Positions 51,617-61,994 are shown, counted from the first letter of the stretch. The stretch: 64,000 bases of DNA from Pseudomonas sp. GD03858 (GCF_029840925.1 NZ_JAOCDM010000007.1:1-64000), one strand, 5' to 3'. Program-made: numbers and translations. Notes: generated from the sequence alone by a model not told the origin.

Positions 51617-52324
51617 ATGCGTAGGATCGGTGCCGGAGTGATCGAGCGAGTCACCCAGGCCTGTGTCTGCGCCAGCTTGCTGCTGGCGCCCGTGGCGGCC
51701 ACCCAGGCGGCCACCGAGGAGGATCCCTGGGAGTCGGTGAACCGGCCGATCTTCAAGTTCAACGATGTCCTCGACACCTATGCCCTCAAGCCGCTGGCCC
51801 AGGGTTACCAGTTCGTCACCCCGCAGTTCCTCGAGGATGGCATCCACAACGTCTTCCGCAACCTGGGCGACGTCACCAACCTGGCCAACAACGTGCTGCA
51901 GCTCAAGCCCCGTGCGGCAGGTGTCGACACAGCGCGGCTGATCGTCAACACCACCTTCGGCCTGGGCGGCTTCTTCGACGTCGGCACCAAGATGGGCCTG
52001 CAGCGCAACGACGAAGACTTCGGCCAGACCCTCGGCTACTGGGGCGTGCCCAGCGGGCCGTACGTGGTCATCCCGTTCCTTGGCCCAAGCACCGTGCGCG
52101 ATGGCCTGGCCAAGTACCCGGACACCTACACCGAACCCTACCGCTACATCGATCATGTGCCGACGCGCAACTCGATCTTCGCCCTGGACGTGATCGACAC
52201 GCGCGCCAGCCTGCTGTCGGCGGAAAAACTGATTCAGGGCGACAAGTACATCTTCCTGCGCAACGCCTACCTGCAGAACCGCGAGTTCAAGGTCAAGGAC
52301 GGGCAGGTCGAAGACGACTTCTGA
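51617..52324 (+). CDS. mlaA: MlaA/VacJ phospholipid transport protein
   Basis: 235 aa. Outer-membrane component of the Mla pathway that removes misplaced phospholipids from the outer leaflet. Family blocks: EDPWESVNRPIFKFNDVLD, VFRNLGDVTNLANNVLQLKP, TTFGLGGFFDVGTKMGL and FGQTLGYWGVPSGPYVVIPF. The N-terminus looks like a signal peptide ending AATQA; the usual lipobox Cys is not at the cleavage site, so it may not be a lipoprotein. ATG 51617 has TGGAG 8 bases upstream. Followed by a terminator. Confidence 0.92.
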   Translation: MRRIGAGVIERVTQACVCASLLLAPVAATQAATEEDPWESVNRPIFKFNDVLDTYALKPLAQGYQFVTPQFLEDGIHNVFRNLGDVTNLANNVLQLKPRAAGVDTARLIVNTTFGLGGFFDVGTKMGLQRNDEDFGQTLGYWGVPSGPYVVIPFLGPSTVRDGLAKYPDTYTEPYRYIDHVPTRNSIFALDVIDTRASLLSAEKLIQGDKYIFLRNAYLQNREFKVKDGQVEDDF

Positions 52325-52340
52325 TTGGCATGGCTGTGAA

Positions 52341-52366
52341 CAAGGCGACCTTCGGGTCGCCTTTTT
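52341..52366 (+). terminator. Rho-independent terminator of mlaA
   Basis: The stem AAGGCGACC-TTCG-GGTCGCCTT is followed by T residues and begins 17 bases after the mlaA stop. It also lies just beyond the end of the convergent PilZ gene. Confidence 0.88.
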
Positions 52367-52375
52367 CGTAACAGA

Positions 52376-52675
52376 TCAATGCATGGCCAGGATGCGCAAA
52401 CCGAACTTCTGCGCGCCGCCTGGCTGATCGGCGATCCACACCACCTCGGTGCTGGCGTGCAGGCCCTTGAGGGCCGGGTGGTCGGAGTCGATGCGCACTT
52501 CGAGTCGGTCGCCAACCTGGAACCGCTGCGGCGCCTGGACCTGCATGCCGCTGCTGGAGAGGTCCAGGCACACCGCGCTGATCACCTGGCCTGCGTGCAG
52601 CAGCGTGACCTCGGTATCGATGCGCATGCGAATGAAATCGCGTTTTTCGCTGTAATCCACGGGGGGCTGGGACAT
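52376..52675 (-). CDS. PilZ domain protein
   Basis: 99 aa, a single PilZ domain. The c-di-GMP motifs are complete: RDFIRMR (RxxxR) and DLSSSGMQV (DxSxxG). The rest is a beta-barrel ending EVVWIADQPGGAQKFGLRIL. Likely a cytoplasmic c-di-GMP adaptor. Divergent from the regulator gene rssB. In contrast to the PilZ protein at 42 kb, all key residues are present here. Confidence 0.9.
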   Translation of the reverse strand: MSQPPVDYSEKRDFIRMRIDTEVTLLHAGQVISAVCLDLSSSGMQVQAPQRFQVGDRLEVRIDSDHPALKGLHASTEVVWIADQPGGAQKFGLRILAMH

Positions 52676-52946
52676 GCTTGCATCCTTTCATCAGGTTGCG
52701 CTGGTCGGCTTTCTTATAACGCCGGGTGATTTGCCCTGTAAAGTGCAGGGAAGTCTACCTTCCCATGCTTGAAACGCCAGGCGGATGGGAGTACCGTCTG
52801 CGCCTTACAGGGCACCTCTGCTATTTGCCGGACCAGTTTTCTTGTCCTACAACTCAAATAGAGAGTGGCTAGAGTGCATTCTTCCAGTAGCTGTCCGTCG
52901 TTCACGGTCGCTACGCCAACCCCAGAATCTGGCGCCGTTCGCCCAC

Positions 52947-54131
52947 ATGCAGAAAACCAGTGCAACGCTGCTGATCATCGATGACGACGACGTGGTTCGT
53001 GCCAGCCTCGCCGCCTATCTGGAAGACAGCGGCTTCAGTGTCCTCCAGGCCAGCAATGGCCAGCAGGGCCTCCAGGTCTTCGAAGAACACCAGCCCGACC
53101 TCGTGATCTGCGATCTGCGCATGCCGCAGATGGGCGGCCTCGAGCTGATCCGCCGTGTCAGCGAGCGCGCCCCGCAACTGCCGGTGATCGTGGTGTCCGG
53201 TGCCGGTGTGATGAGCGATGCGGTCGAGGCGCTGCGCCTGGGTGCGGCGGATTACCTGATCAAGCCCCTGGAAGACCTCGCCGTGCTCGAGCACTCGGTG
53301 CGTCGCGCGCTGGATCGATCGCGGCTGATGCTGGAAAACCAGCGCTATCGCGACAAGCTCGAAGCGGCCAACCGCGAGCTGGAGGCCAGCCTGCACCTGC
53401 TGCAGGAGGACCAGACAGCAGGACGCCAGGTGCAGATGAACATGCTGCCGGAAAACCCCTGGGTGGTCGGCGAGTTTGCCTTCGAGCACCAGATCATCCC
53501 ATCGCTGTACCTGTCGGGCGATTTCGCCGACTACTTCCGCGTGGACGAGCGGCGCATCGCCTTTTACCTGGCGGATGTCTCCGGCCACGGTGCCTCGTCG
53601 GCGTTCGTCACGGTGCTGCTCAAGTTCATGACCACGCGCTTGCTGTTCGAATTCAAGCGCGGCGGCAAGATGCGCGAGTTCAAGCCTTCGCAGGTGCTCA
53701 GCCATATCAATCGCGGGCTGATCAACTGCAAGCTCGGCAAGCATGTGACTATGGTCGGTGGCGTCATCGACGAGGAAACCGGGCTGCTGACCTACAGCGT
53801 CGGTGGCCACTTGCCGCTGCCTGTGCTGTACACCCCGGGCCAGGCCCGTTACCTGGAAGGCCGAGGCCTGCCGGTGGGGCTGTTCGACGAGGCCAGCTAT
53901 CAGGACGAGGTGCTGGAACTGCCGCCGCAGTTCAGCCTCACCCTGATGTCCGATGGCATTCTGGACCTTTTGCCGGGTGACACACTCAAAGATAAGGAAG
54001 CGACCTTGCCGGAAATCGTCAAGGAAGCGGGGGGCAGCCTGGAGGGGCTGCGCCAACGATTCGAATTGGCTACGCTTGGGGAGATGCCGGATGATATCGC
54101 CCTATTGGTGTTGAGCAGGAACCTTGAATGA
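52947..54131 (+). CDS. rssB: Response regulator with PP2C phosphatase domain, RssB-like
   Basis: 394 aa. Receiver domain at residues 5-125 (LLIIDDDDVVRASLAAYL, phospho-Asp in LVICDLRMPQMGG, Lys in YLIKPLED), a helical linker (about 130-175), and a C-terminal SpoIIE-type Ser phosphatase domain (SGDFADYFRVDERRIAFYLA, DVSGHG, LMSDGILDLLPGD, MPDDIALLVL). In Pseudomonas this protein and the downstream STAS protein control RpoS and its antagonists. ATG 52947 was chosen over an upstream in-frame start that adds 54 untypical residues. It overlaps rssC by 4 bases. Confidence 0.9.
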   Translation: MQKTSATLLIIDDDDVVRASLAAYLEDSGFSVLQASNGQQGLQVFEEHQPDLVICDLRMPQMGGLELIRRVSERAPQLPVIVVSGAGVMSDAVEALRLGAADYLIKPLEDLAVLEHSVRRALDRSRLMLENQRYRDKLEAANRELEASLHLLQEDQTAGRQVQMNMLPENPWVVGEFAFEHQIIPSLYLSGDFADYFRVDERRIAFYLADVSGHGASSAFVTVLLKFMTTRLLFEFKRGGKMREFKPSQVLSHINRGLINCKLGKHVTMVGGVIDEETGLLTYSVGGHLPLPVLYTPGQARYLEGRGLPVGLFDEASYQDEVLELPPQFSLTLMSDGILDLLPGDTLKDKEATLPEIVKEAGGSLEGLRQRFELATLGEMPDDIALLVLSRNLE

Positions 54132-54610
54132 GTACCGGTAGAATCCAGTTCGCCGAGCAGAGCGGAACCTTCGTTCTGAAATTCGTCGGTGAAGTGCGCC
54201 TGACCCTGTGTTCGGCGCTGGATGCGACGATCGAGAAGATTTTCACCGCGCTGAACTTCTCGGCCATCGTCATCGACCTGACCGAAACCGAAAGCATCGA
54301 CAGCACCACGCTGGGCCTTTTGGCCAAGCTGTCGATCCTGTCGCGGCAGAAAGTCGGCCTGTTGCCGACCGTGGTCACCACCAACCCGGATATTTCCCGC
54401 CTGTTGCAATCGATGGGTTTCGACCAGGTGTTCAACATCGTCGATCGTCCGGTGCCGTGCCCGGAATGCCTGACCGACCTGCCGTCCCAGGACCAGGACG
54501 AGAGCGTGGTGCGCTCCAAGGTGCTGGAGGCGCACAAGATCCTCATGGGGCTGAACGACTCCAATCGTGAGGCGTTCCATGACCTGGTGAGCGCGCTGGA
54601 GCGCACCTGA
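54128..54610 (+). CDS. rssC: STAS-domain anti-sigma-factor antagonist (RssC-like)
   Basis: 160 aa. STAS domain at residues 5-105: FVLKFVGEVRLTLCSALD, then IDLTETESIDSTTLGLLAKL, where DSTTLG holds the Ser/Thr normally phosphorylated by an anti-sigma kinase, and the CPxC-like VPCPECL near residue 110. The C-terminal 50 residues are helical. The upstream PP2C protein would dephosphorylate it, in keeping with the RssB/RssC pair of P. aeruginosa. The start overlaps rssB (ATGA). Confidence 0.88.
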   Translation: MSTGRIQFAEQSGTFVLKFVGEVRLTLCSALDATIEKIFTALNFSAIVIDLTETESIDSTTLGLLAKLSILSRQKVGLLPTVVTTNPDISRLLQSMGFDQVFNIVDRPVPCPECLTDLPSQDQDESVVRSKVLEAHKILMGLNDSNREAFHDLVSALERT

Positions 54611-54625
54611 TTCATCGCCTGCCCC

Positions 54626-54704
54626 GGCCTCTTCGCGGGTAAACCCGCTCCCACATTAAGGCACGCGCGACTCCTGTGGGAGCGGGTTCACCCGCGAAGA
54701 GGCC
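54626..54704. repeat. REP pair (CTTCGCGGGTAAACCCGC class)
   Basis: GGCCTCTTCGCGGGTAAACC...CCCACA and TGTGGGAGCGGGTTCACCC...AAGAGGCC flank about 20 bases. It lies between the convergent rssC and PhoD-like genes. Confidence 0.9.
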
Positions 54705-54729
54705 AGCCAGCCCCACACATCACACCCGC

Positions 54730-56589
54730 TTAATCATCTTTCGACACGAACTCGGTCGCCTCACTTCCGTCGGCACTTAGCTGAAACACTCGTGCCGGTC
54801 GCCCCTGTTCATCGAAGAACACCTGCCCCAGGCCCGCGCCATTCCACAAGCGCTCCCCAGCCTTGCTGCGGCTCGGCGTGCGCGGTACCACTTCCATTTC
54901 CCGGCGCTTGGTGAACCAGTTGAGTGGCGAGCGCGGCGAGTACAGCCAGCGATTGAGCCGATCGAGCACATCGAGCAAGCGCCGGGGGAATTCGTTCTTG
55001 ATCCCGCTGCTGGTCACCTGCCATAAGTGCGGGCTGCGCTGGCGATGGCGGATCAGCACTTCGTAGACGAACGAGTAATGCACATCGCCTGACAACACCA
55101 CGTAGTGCCCCGGCGTGCGCGAGTGGCGGAAGATGTTGAGGATCACCTGCGCCGCACCGCGGTGGGCCATCCAGTTTTCCGCGTCCACCAGCAACGGGTG
55201 GCCGAGGGCGCTGAACACCCGTTGCACGGCCTCGATCAGCTTGACCCCGAAGATCGGTGCCGGCGACACGATGATCGCCGACGGATGATCGAGCAGCGCC
55301 TGCTGCAGCTCGCTCAGGGCCTCCCAGTCGAGCAGGCCGGAAGGCTTGGCCAGGCTGCTTTCACTGCGCCAGCGGCGGGTGCGGGTATCCAGCACCAGCA
55401 GCGGCGGGTCGCTGGGCAGGGTGTACTGCCAGCCCTGGAAGCGCAGCAGTTCATCGATCAGCGCGTCCCGCCCTTCGTCCATCCGCAGGCACTGCCTGAT
55501 CAGTGTCGCGCAGCCATCCGGGTCGTTGCCCCAGCCCTGGCACAACAGGTAGCCGAGCAGGGCATTGCCGATGATGCGCCGGGAAAACGGATGACCGTAG
55601 GCGGTCTGTTCCCACTGTGCCGACAGGTTCCAGTCATCGGTGATGTCGTGGTCGTCGAAGATCATCAGGCAGGGCAGATGGGCCATGACCCGCGCCACCT
55701 GGCCAAGGTCGTCGCGAAACGCCTTGATCAGCGGCAGTTCCTGCTGGTAGCGAGCCTGGCGCTCGTCGCTCAGCCCCGTTGGCATGGTCAGCGCCACCAG
55801 CGTCCAGGGCGCTGGCGACCAGACCAGCAGGTACATCGCCATGACCTCGGCAAAGGTCACCAGGTGGTTGTCGGCGTTGCTGGACGAGAAGATCGGCTTG
55901 CGCTTGCCGCCGAAGAAGCGCTCGCGCAGGGTTTCGTTGCCTTCCTGTGCCGGCAGCAGGTCGGCGCGATGGTAGTAGCAGGCCGGGTGGCGATAGAGCT
56001 CGGCACCGCTGTCGACCAGCGCGCCATCGAGCGCCTCGTCGAACAGCCCCAGGCGCTCGATCAGCTCATGGATGGCGCGCAGCATCGGGCCGGCGACATC
56101 ATCGGCATAGACCTGATCGCCCGTCATCATCAGCACCGCCGGACGCCCTTCGGGGGGCGGGCTGGCGGCGAGCAGGCGGTCGGCGCAGAGCAGGCCGTCC
56201 GCCGAGGGGTAATGGGGTTTGCGGCAGGACCCGTGGAGTACTTGGTCCAGACGCTCGCGCAGCACGAAGCTCGGGCGGCTGGCGCCGGGGTAGAGCAGGT
56301 GCGGGGCCCAGTCGGCGATCCCCTGGCCGTTGGCCAGGCGCAGGTCATACCCCAGCGTGGTATTGCACGGCAGCGGACGGTCGAAGTGGACCTCCAGCAA
56401 ATGGATGAAGGCGTGCTTGCCGACCGGGATCACCTCGCAGCGCGGGGTGGCGCTGATACCGGCCTGGTCGAGGAGGAACTCGGGTTGCAGCGGCTGCGAG
56501 CCGACCAGCCAGATGGCCAGGCGCTGGGGTTCCAGGCGGCGCAGTACCGGGCCGGCGAGGACTAGAGGGAGCGACGGGGTAGGTGTCAT
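54730..56589 (-). CDS. PhoD-like metallophosphatase
   Basis: 619 aa, no signal peptide, so cytoplasmic unlike classic PhoD. Metallophosphatase motifs: MMTGDQVYADDVAG (about residues 154-167), LMIFDDHDITDDWN (about 318-331) and VLSGDVHYSF near the C-terminus. Hydrolysis of a phosphodi- or monoester is likely; the substrate is unknown. The first 100 residues form a beta-rich domain before the catalytic part. Stand-alone gene with REP elements on both sides. Confidence 0.88.
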   Translation of the reverse strand: MTPTPSLPLVLAGPVLRRLEPQRLAIWLVGSQPLQPEFLLDQAGISATPRCEVIPVGKHAFIHLLEVHFDRPLPCNTTLGYDLRLANGQGIADWAPHLLYPGASRPSFVLRERLDQVLHGSCRKPHYPSADGLLCADRLLAASPPPEGRPAVLMMTGDQVYADDVAGPMLRAIHELIERLGLFDEALDGALVDSGAELYRHPACYYHRADLLPAQEGNETLRERFFGGKRKPIFSSSNADNHLVTFAEVMAMYLLVWSPAPWTLVALTMPTGLSDERQARYQQELPLIKAFRDDLGQVARVMAHLPCLMIFDDHDITDDWNLSAQWEQTAYGHPFSRRIIGNALLGYLLCQGWGNDPDGCATLIRQCLRMDEGRDALIDELLRFQGWQYTLPSDPPLLVLDTRTRRWRSESSLAKPSGLLDWEALSELQQALLDHPSAIIVSPAPIFGVKLIEAVQRVFSALGHPLLVDAENWMAHRGAAQVILNIFRHSRTPGHYVVLSGDVHYSFVYEVLIRHRQRSPHLWQVTSSGIKNEFPRRLLDVLDRLNRWLYSPRSPLNWFTKRREMEVVPRTPSRSKAGERLWNGAGLGQVFFDEQGRPARVFQLSADGSEATEFVSKDD

Positions 56590-56630
56590 CTATCTTGAGC
56601 GAAACATGAGAGGGTGGTCTGGCTCAGGCC

Positions 56631-56703
56631 CTGTGGGAGCGGGTTTATCCGCGAAGAAGGCATCGCGGTGGTGGGCACCTCGCGGGTAGACCCGCTTCCA
56701 CAG
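56631..56703. repeat. REP pair, partly degenerate
   Basis: CTGTGGGAGCGGGTTTATCCGCGAAG and a second copy CTCGCGGGTAGACCCGCTTCCACAG face each other, each with changes from the consensus class. Between the PhoD-like gene and the tal terminator. Confidence 0.75.
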
Positions 56704-56747
56704 AGTGCGCGTGCTGCATGCTGCTCTGTATGGCAGCGGGCCCGATA

Positions 56748-56785
56748 CAAAAACGGGCGGCAAATGCTCTGCATTAACCGCCCGT
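56748..56785 (-). terminator. Rho-independent terminator of tal
   Basis: ACGGGCGG and CCGCCCGT pair, enclosing an internal AATGC/GCATT pairing. On the minus strand the stem is followed by TTTTTG. It lies 30 bases beyond the tal stop. Confidence 0.85.
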
Positions 56786-56814
56786 CGATCAAGCCGAAGA
56801 TGTATCTGGCTTTG

Positions 56815-57735
56815 TCAGCCAGCCATCAGCGCTTCCAGCTTTTCCTGATCCCGGGCGAACTGGCGGATACCTTCGGCCAGCTTCTCGGTGGCCATGGCGT
56901 CTTCGTTCATCGCCCAGCGGAACTGGCTCTCATTGAGCTGCTGCTTGGCCTCGCCGGTATTGCCCGGCTTGAGCAGGCGCGGCAGCTCGCCCTGGTCGTC
57001 CGACAGCTGCTGCAGCAGCTCGGGGCTGATGGTCAGGCGGTCACAGCCGGCCAGCTGTTCGATCTGGCCGATGTTGCGGAAGCTCGCGCCCATGACCACG
57101 GTGTCGTAGCCGTTGGTCTTGTAGTAGTCGTAGATGCGGGTGACCGACTGCACGCCCGGATCCTCGGCGCCGACGTATTCCTTGCCGGTGCTCTTCTTGT
57201 ACCAGTCGTAGATGCGGCCCACGAACGGCGAGATCAGGAACACCCCGGCATCGGCGCAGGCCTGGGCCTGGGCGAAGGAGAACAGCAGGGTGAGGTTGGT
57301 CTGGACGCCTTCCTTCTCCAGCTTCTCGGCGGCGCGGATGCCCTCCCAGGTGGAAGCCAGCTTGATCAGCACGCGGTCCTTCGGCACGCCGGCGGCTTCA
57401 TACAGCGCGATCAGCTGACGGGCCTTGTTCAGCAGCGCCGGCTCGTCGAACGACAGTCGCGCGTCCACCTCGGTGGAGATACGCCCCGGAATGACTTTGA
57501 GAATGCCCGAGCCCACCGCCACGGCGAACTTGTCGCAGGCCAGGTCGACATTGCCCTTGGCATCGGCCTTGACCTGCTTGAGCAGGTCAGCGTAACCCGG
57601 GATGGCGGCGGCCTTGAGCAGCAGCGAAGGGTTGGTGGTGGCGTCGACCGGCTTGAGGCGGGTGATCGCGTCCAGGTCGCCGGTGTCGGCGACCACTGTG
57701 GTGAACTGCTTGAGTTGTTCCAGCTTGGAGGTCAT
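56815..57735 (-). CDS. tal: Transaldolase
   Basis: 306 aa. Class I aldolase fold enzyme of the non-oxidative pentose phosphate pathway, moving a dihydroxyacetone unit between sugar phosphates. [20 protein letters not shown] and [13 protein letters not shown] are the N-terminal signatures; the Schiff-base Lys is in [14 protein letters not shown] (about residue 130). ATG 57735 fits the family start; an upstream in-frame codon at 57789 is unlikely. Monocistronic with the terminator at 56748-56785. Confidence 0.96.
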   Translation of the reverse strand: MTSKLEQLKQFTTVVADTGDLDAITRLKPVDATTNPSLLLKAAAIPGYADLLKQVKADAKGNVDLACDKFAVAVGSGILKVIPGRISTEVDARLSFDEPALLNKARQLIALYEAAGVPKDRVLIKLASTWEGIRAAEKLEKEGVQTNLTLLFSFAQAQACADAGVFLISPFVGRIYDWYKKSTGKEYVGAEDPGVQSVTRIYDYYKTNGYDTVVMGASFRNIGQIEQLAGCDRLTISPELLQQLSDDQGELPRLLKPGNTGEAKQQLNESQFRWAMNEDAMATEKLAEGIRQFARDQEKLEALMAG

Positions 57736-57829
57736 GGGCGTGCTCTGTCCTGTGCGATGGCTCGACATTACCCGAGCCCCGACGGCCACTCAAGGCCCGT
57801 CGCAGGCGTCTCGGGATACCCGCTCCCAG

Positions 57830-57856
57830 TGTAGGAGCGGGCTTGCCCGGCGATGG
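57830..57856. repeat. Single REP element (GTAGGAGCGGGCTTGCCC)
   Basis: TGTAGGAGCGGGCTTGCCCGGCGATG is a solitary REP unit, with GGCTGCAAAGCAGCC hairpin just after it. It lies between tal and dusA. Confidence 0.7.
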
Positions 57857-57935
57857 GCTGCAAAGCAGCCCCGGCCAACGCCAGGGCTGCGGTAAAAAGC
57901 TAACCCTTCGAGTCCCAACCCCGTCGCTGGTTCCC

Positions 57936-58955
<1,020 letters not shown>

Positions 58956-59275
58956 CGTGTTTCGTACCGATTTTCGGGGGGGTTGGGGCGTTCTACCCGG
59001 TAGCTGGCGCAATGTACCAACGCTCACGGCAACGATCAGAGCACGCAACAAGGCCGATGGCGCAACCAGCAGCACCGTCCAGATCCGTATCGATCGCGAC
59101 AAGGGTGGGTAGTCTACCAAGAGCGCCAGGCCTTCGCCCGTCAACAGGCCCTCAGACCTGGGCGAGGCGACGGGAGACCGGGTTGGCGGAGCCTGGTGCT
59201 ATCGAGCAGGCGCGCTCCTTGTCAGGAGCGCGTGGTTACTTTGATATGAGCACTTGAAGTCGCAGGGATGAGTAA
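58956..59275. other. Gap with one hairpin, no supported gene
   Basis: About 320 bases. The only structure I see is the perfect hairpin CGCGCTCCT-TGTC-AGGAGCGCG at 59212-59233, which lies 43 bases past the stop of the leftward gene at 59276 and could end its transcript although no T-run follows. A frame continuous with dusA runs through most of the gap but shows no dusA-like residues. Confidence 0.5.
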
Positions 59276-59488
59276 TCAACGTGCATCCGTGTAATCGTCA
59301 TTGGCGCAGATGGTGCAGTGCAGTCGCTTGAAGTGCTCTGCAGACATTAACAGATGTTCAACTTCAGCCTTAAGCTTTCGCAGTTCATCGACCGATTTTA
59401 CTCCTTTCGCCTCGTGATATAGGCGAACCGCCTTGACTGCCATCTTCATCAACTCATCGGCCTTTTTTACTTCCTCTTGACTCGCCAT
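59276..59488 (-). CDS. Small hypothetical protein
   Basis: 70 aa. Helical and highly charged (ASQEEVKKADELMKMAVKAV, ELRKLKAEVEHLL), with a CTIC motif near the C-terminus and no signal peptide. GAGGG lies 4-8 bases before the start. The first gene of the AT-richer region after dusA. No family recognised. Confidence 0.55.
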   Translation of the reverse strand: MASQEEVKKADELMKMAVKAVRLYHEAKGVKSVDELRKLKAEVEHLLMSAEHFKRLHCTICANDDYTDAR

Positions 59489-59737
59489 GTTTCCCTCGAC
59501 TTAACGTTCACTAAAAAGCCCAGTCTAGATGAGGATCGGCCGCTGCATAGTTGCATTGCCGGGATGGAGAGTCCAAGGAGTGGAACAATAAGCCGTTCAT
59601 GAGACAAGTCCTTTCTATTTGCTGCCCTCCAGAGGCCGGCAGCCCCGGAAAAATCACCGTTCGTCAGATAAATTTCATTATTTTCATAATGTTACGCCAC
59701 CATTGTCGCGCACTCATGACGGAGCCAATGCACAGCG

Positions 59738-60013
59738 ATGAGAGACCGAGGCTCCCAATACTGGCGTTGGGCCGACGCGCAGTTGATTCACGATAGTCAT
59801 GAAGAACTTATCTGCAGTGGGTGGGTAATTGATGTAAAAGCAAGCAGGTCAAGAGGAGGCGTCAATCAACTTTTCATAGGCATCTATTCAAAAAACGGGG
59901 GCCGAGCCGTCGAAGAATACCATGAGCACCGTCAAGAACACTCTCTTGAGGATGTGACGTCATGGGGTGTCGAACGTGCAAGGTCGCTGATTCCTTTGGT
60001 AGAGGGAAGTTAG
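59738..60013 (+). CDS. Small hypothetical protein (tentative)
   Basis: 91 aa. WRWADAQLIHDSHEELICSG, then WVIDVKASRSRGGVNQLFIG and VEEYHEHRQEHSLEDVTSWG. Mixed alpha/beta character, no membrane segment. A second ATG in another frame (59729) competes for the ribosome site GGAG at 59722-59725. The composition is AT-richer than the core genes. No family recognised. Confidence 0.4.
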   Translation: MRDRGSQYWRWADAQLIHDSHEELICSGWVIDVKASRSRGGVNQLFIGIYSKNGGRAVEEYHEHRQEHSLEDVTSWGVERARSLIPLVEGS

Positions 60014-60116
60014 CATCTACTGTTGCCACTCTGTAATTATGTTTTGCGCCTGAAACGGATAGGCGAGCTTAACGAATTGCCGATTTTTTTCACCTGACGA
60101 CAATTAAGCCTATCTA

Positions 60117-60437
60117 ATGTCGAACGATCCATTGAAACGACACCAACTCGCCTTGCTGGAGCTTCGCGAGCGCTCCTCCATCGTCGCCAGCTACGCGGAG
60201 CTGCTGCTTTCGCAGTTCAAGAGCAGTGACACTGATCAGCACGATGAGCCACAGAAAAAACTGCTGGAAAACCTGCTCATTCTGGCGAGTAGTAATTGGA
60301 ATCAAGCCCTGTCGGCACGACAGTCCATAAAGTCCGAAATAAACTACCTCGCCAGGATCGGTGTTTTCTCGATTGCCCAGAGCTCCGAGCTGTGCAAACG
60401 CCTGGATACGCTCGCCAGCGAGCTCCAGCGCTCCTGA
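60117..60437 (+). CDS. Small helical hypothetical protein
   Basis: 106 aa, all helical: LKRHQLALLELRERSSIVAS, YAELLLSQFKSSDTDQHDEP, LLENLLILASSNWNQALSAR and a C-terminal CKRLDTLASELQRS. It may form a coiled-coil bundle. No clear ribosome site. It ends 65 bases before the convergent LysR gene stop. No family recognised. Confidence 0.5.
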   Translation: MSNDPLKRHQLALLELRERSSIVASYAELLLSQFKSSDTDQHDEPQKKLLENLLILASSNWNQALSARQSIKSEINYLARIGVFSIAQSSELCKRLDTLASELQRS

Positions 60438-60502
60438 CCGCTCACGGCCATGCCAGGCACTTGCCCGCTCGAAAGGCGAGTGGCTGGCGTGGCCGCGATT
60501 TC

Positions 60503-61405
60503 TCAGTACCAGGGCGATCGGAACTCCTCACTGATGAAGTCGACAAAAGCCCGGACGGAAGGTAGCAGCCCTCGCCGAGAAGGAAACATCACGGTAATCA
60601 CCGCCTCTGTCGGCTGCCATTGCGGAAGTACAACCACCAGGCTCCCCCGTGCCAGTTCGTCGGTGATCAGATACTCAGGCAGACAGGCGATGCCGACCCC
60701 ATCGAGCAACGCTTGTTTCAGCGTTGAAAGATCATCGCTTACCAACCTTGGCTTGTACTCGATCTCTACCTTGTTGCCACGTTCGTCGCTCAATTGCCAC
60801 GCACTGGCGGTCAACGGACGTTCCCACTCCAAGCCTGGAAGTTCCCCTGCCTGTATTGCCTGATCAAGCGCTCCATATCTGGACAGTAACTGGGGGCTCC
60901 CCACCAGTACTTGCGAGCAAACTGCAAGTTGCTTGACGACAAGATTGCGCGTGTCCAGAGGAAGAAAGTTCAAGTCCAGGAAAAGGTCGTATCCCTCACT
61001 GATCACGTCCACCTTGCGATTGAACGATTTGACGTAGAGATCCACCTTGGGGTGTTTCTGCATGAAACTTGCCAGCATCGGTGCCAGCCCGAAACCAAGG
61101 AGAAACGTGCTGCAGCCCATGCGAATGGTGCCGCTCGGCTCTCCATGGTTGAGCTGAATGATGTTTTCCGCAGCTTCGACCTCTGCCATCATGGCTTGGC
61201 AATGCCGGTAATAGTTCTGTCCGATTTCTGTTACTTGGAAGTGACGAGTTGAGCGCTGAATCAATCGAAATCCCAGTCGATCCTCGAGATTGCTGATCTT
61301 ACGGCTGACGGTGGATTTGGGCATGCCCAGAATACGTCCTGCGGCTGCAAATCCGCCCTGTTCCACCACCCTTAGATAAACGTACAACTCGTTAAGATCT
61401 ATCAT
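60503..61405 (-). CDS. LysR-family transcriptional regulator
   Basis: 300 aa. N-terminal helix-turn-helix: DLNELYVYLRVVEQGGFAAA and GMPKSTVSRKISNLEDRLGF, followed by RLIQRSTRHFQVTEIGQNYY. A periplasmic-binding-like effector domain follows (IRMGCSTFLLGFGLAPML, QALLDGVGIACLPEYLI). The target is unclear: no gene starts divergently within about 590 bases, so it may act elsewhere or on the kinase-like gene at 62 kb. ATG 61405 was chosen by family N-terminus. Confidence 0.9.
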   Translation of the reverse strand: MIDLNELYVYLRVVEQGGFAAAGRILGMPKSTVSRKISNLEDRLGFRLIQRSTRHFQVTEIGQNYYRHCQAMMAEVEAAENIIQLNHGEPSGTIRMGCSTFLLGFGLAPMLASFMQKHPKVDLYVKSFNRKVDVISEGYDLFLDLNFLPLDTRNLVVKQLAVCSQVLVGSPQLLSRYGALDQAIQAGELPGLEWERPLTASAWQLSDERGNKVEIEYKPRLVSDDLSTLKQALLDGVGIACLPEYLITDELARGSLVVVLPQWQPTEAVITVMFPSRRGLLPSVRAFVDFISEEFRSPWY

Positions 61406-61994
61406 ATTTCGAACTCTGATCGTTCCATCCACGGGATGCGGAGTCCCAAAAGCCGCTAGACCTTACAGTCCCTGTCAGGATAGTAAATGACGGGGGAAAA
61501 CAATCTAGGAAAATTTTGCCCAAACATATTTCCATTTATGGAACAGAGCGTCCCTTGTATGGGTCTGTTGCGTTTATGACAAACGACAGGTCATTTTGGT
61601 TTCTTTTGGCAGGAATTCATGACTAGTTGCACTCGTCGCTCGCGGCCTTTAAGTCGTGGAGTTTGACTTTCACTCTTGGCGAGTCGTAATCGCTGAAGAT
61701 TGTTAAATTGACGCCAACAAGTTGGCGATTGTTCCTCGGGTGATAGGCGTATACGGGTGTAGTGCTCAACATTCGAGGTTGACATGATGAAACGTCTGCA
61801 TGGTTTTTATCCTTCGTCTCGCGGATAGGGCAGCAGTCCGTAGCGCCAGACCAGTCGCTCTTGGCAAGCCCCGGTTTTCCTCGGGAAGTTGATGTTCTCT
61901 ATGTCCGATGATGTGATTGCAGGCGGATCGTCGCTTGCCGACAATCTCCGTTTTTGCAGGGTAGGGGCGTCAGGACGTGAATATGGGTAGGTTG
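61406..61994. other. AT-richer intergenic region, no supported gene
   Basis: About 590 bases upstream of both the LysR gene and the kinase-like gene. A near-palindrome TCCATTTATGGA occurs around 61530. A 64-codon minus-strand frame at 61591-61785 has no similarity I recognise and no good context. This is the likely place for the LysR operator. Confidence 0.45.

Noticed and set aside
61591-61785. 64-codon minus-strand frame upstream of the kinase-like gene
   Set aside because: No recognisable content and a poor start context.
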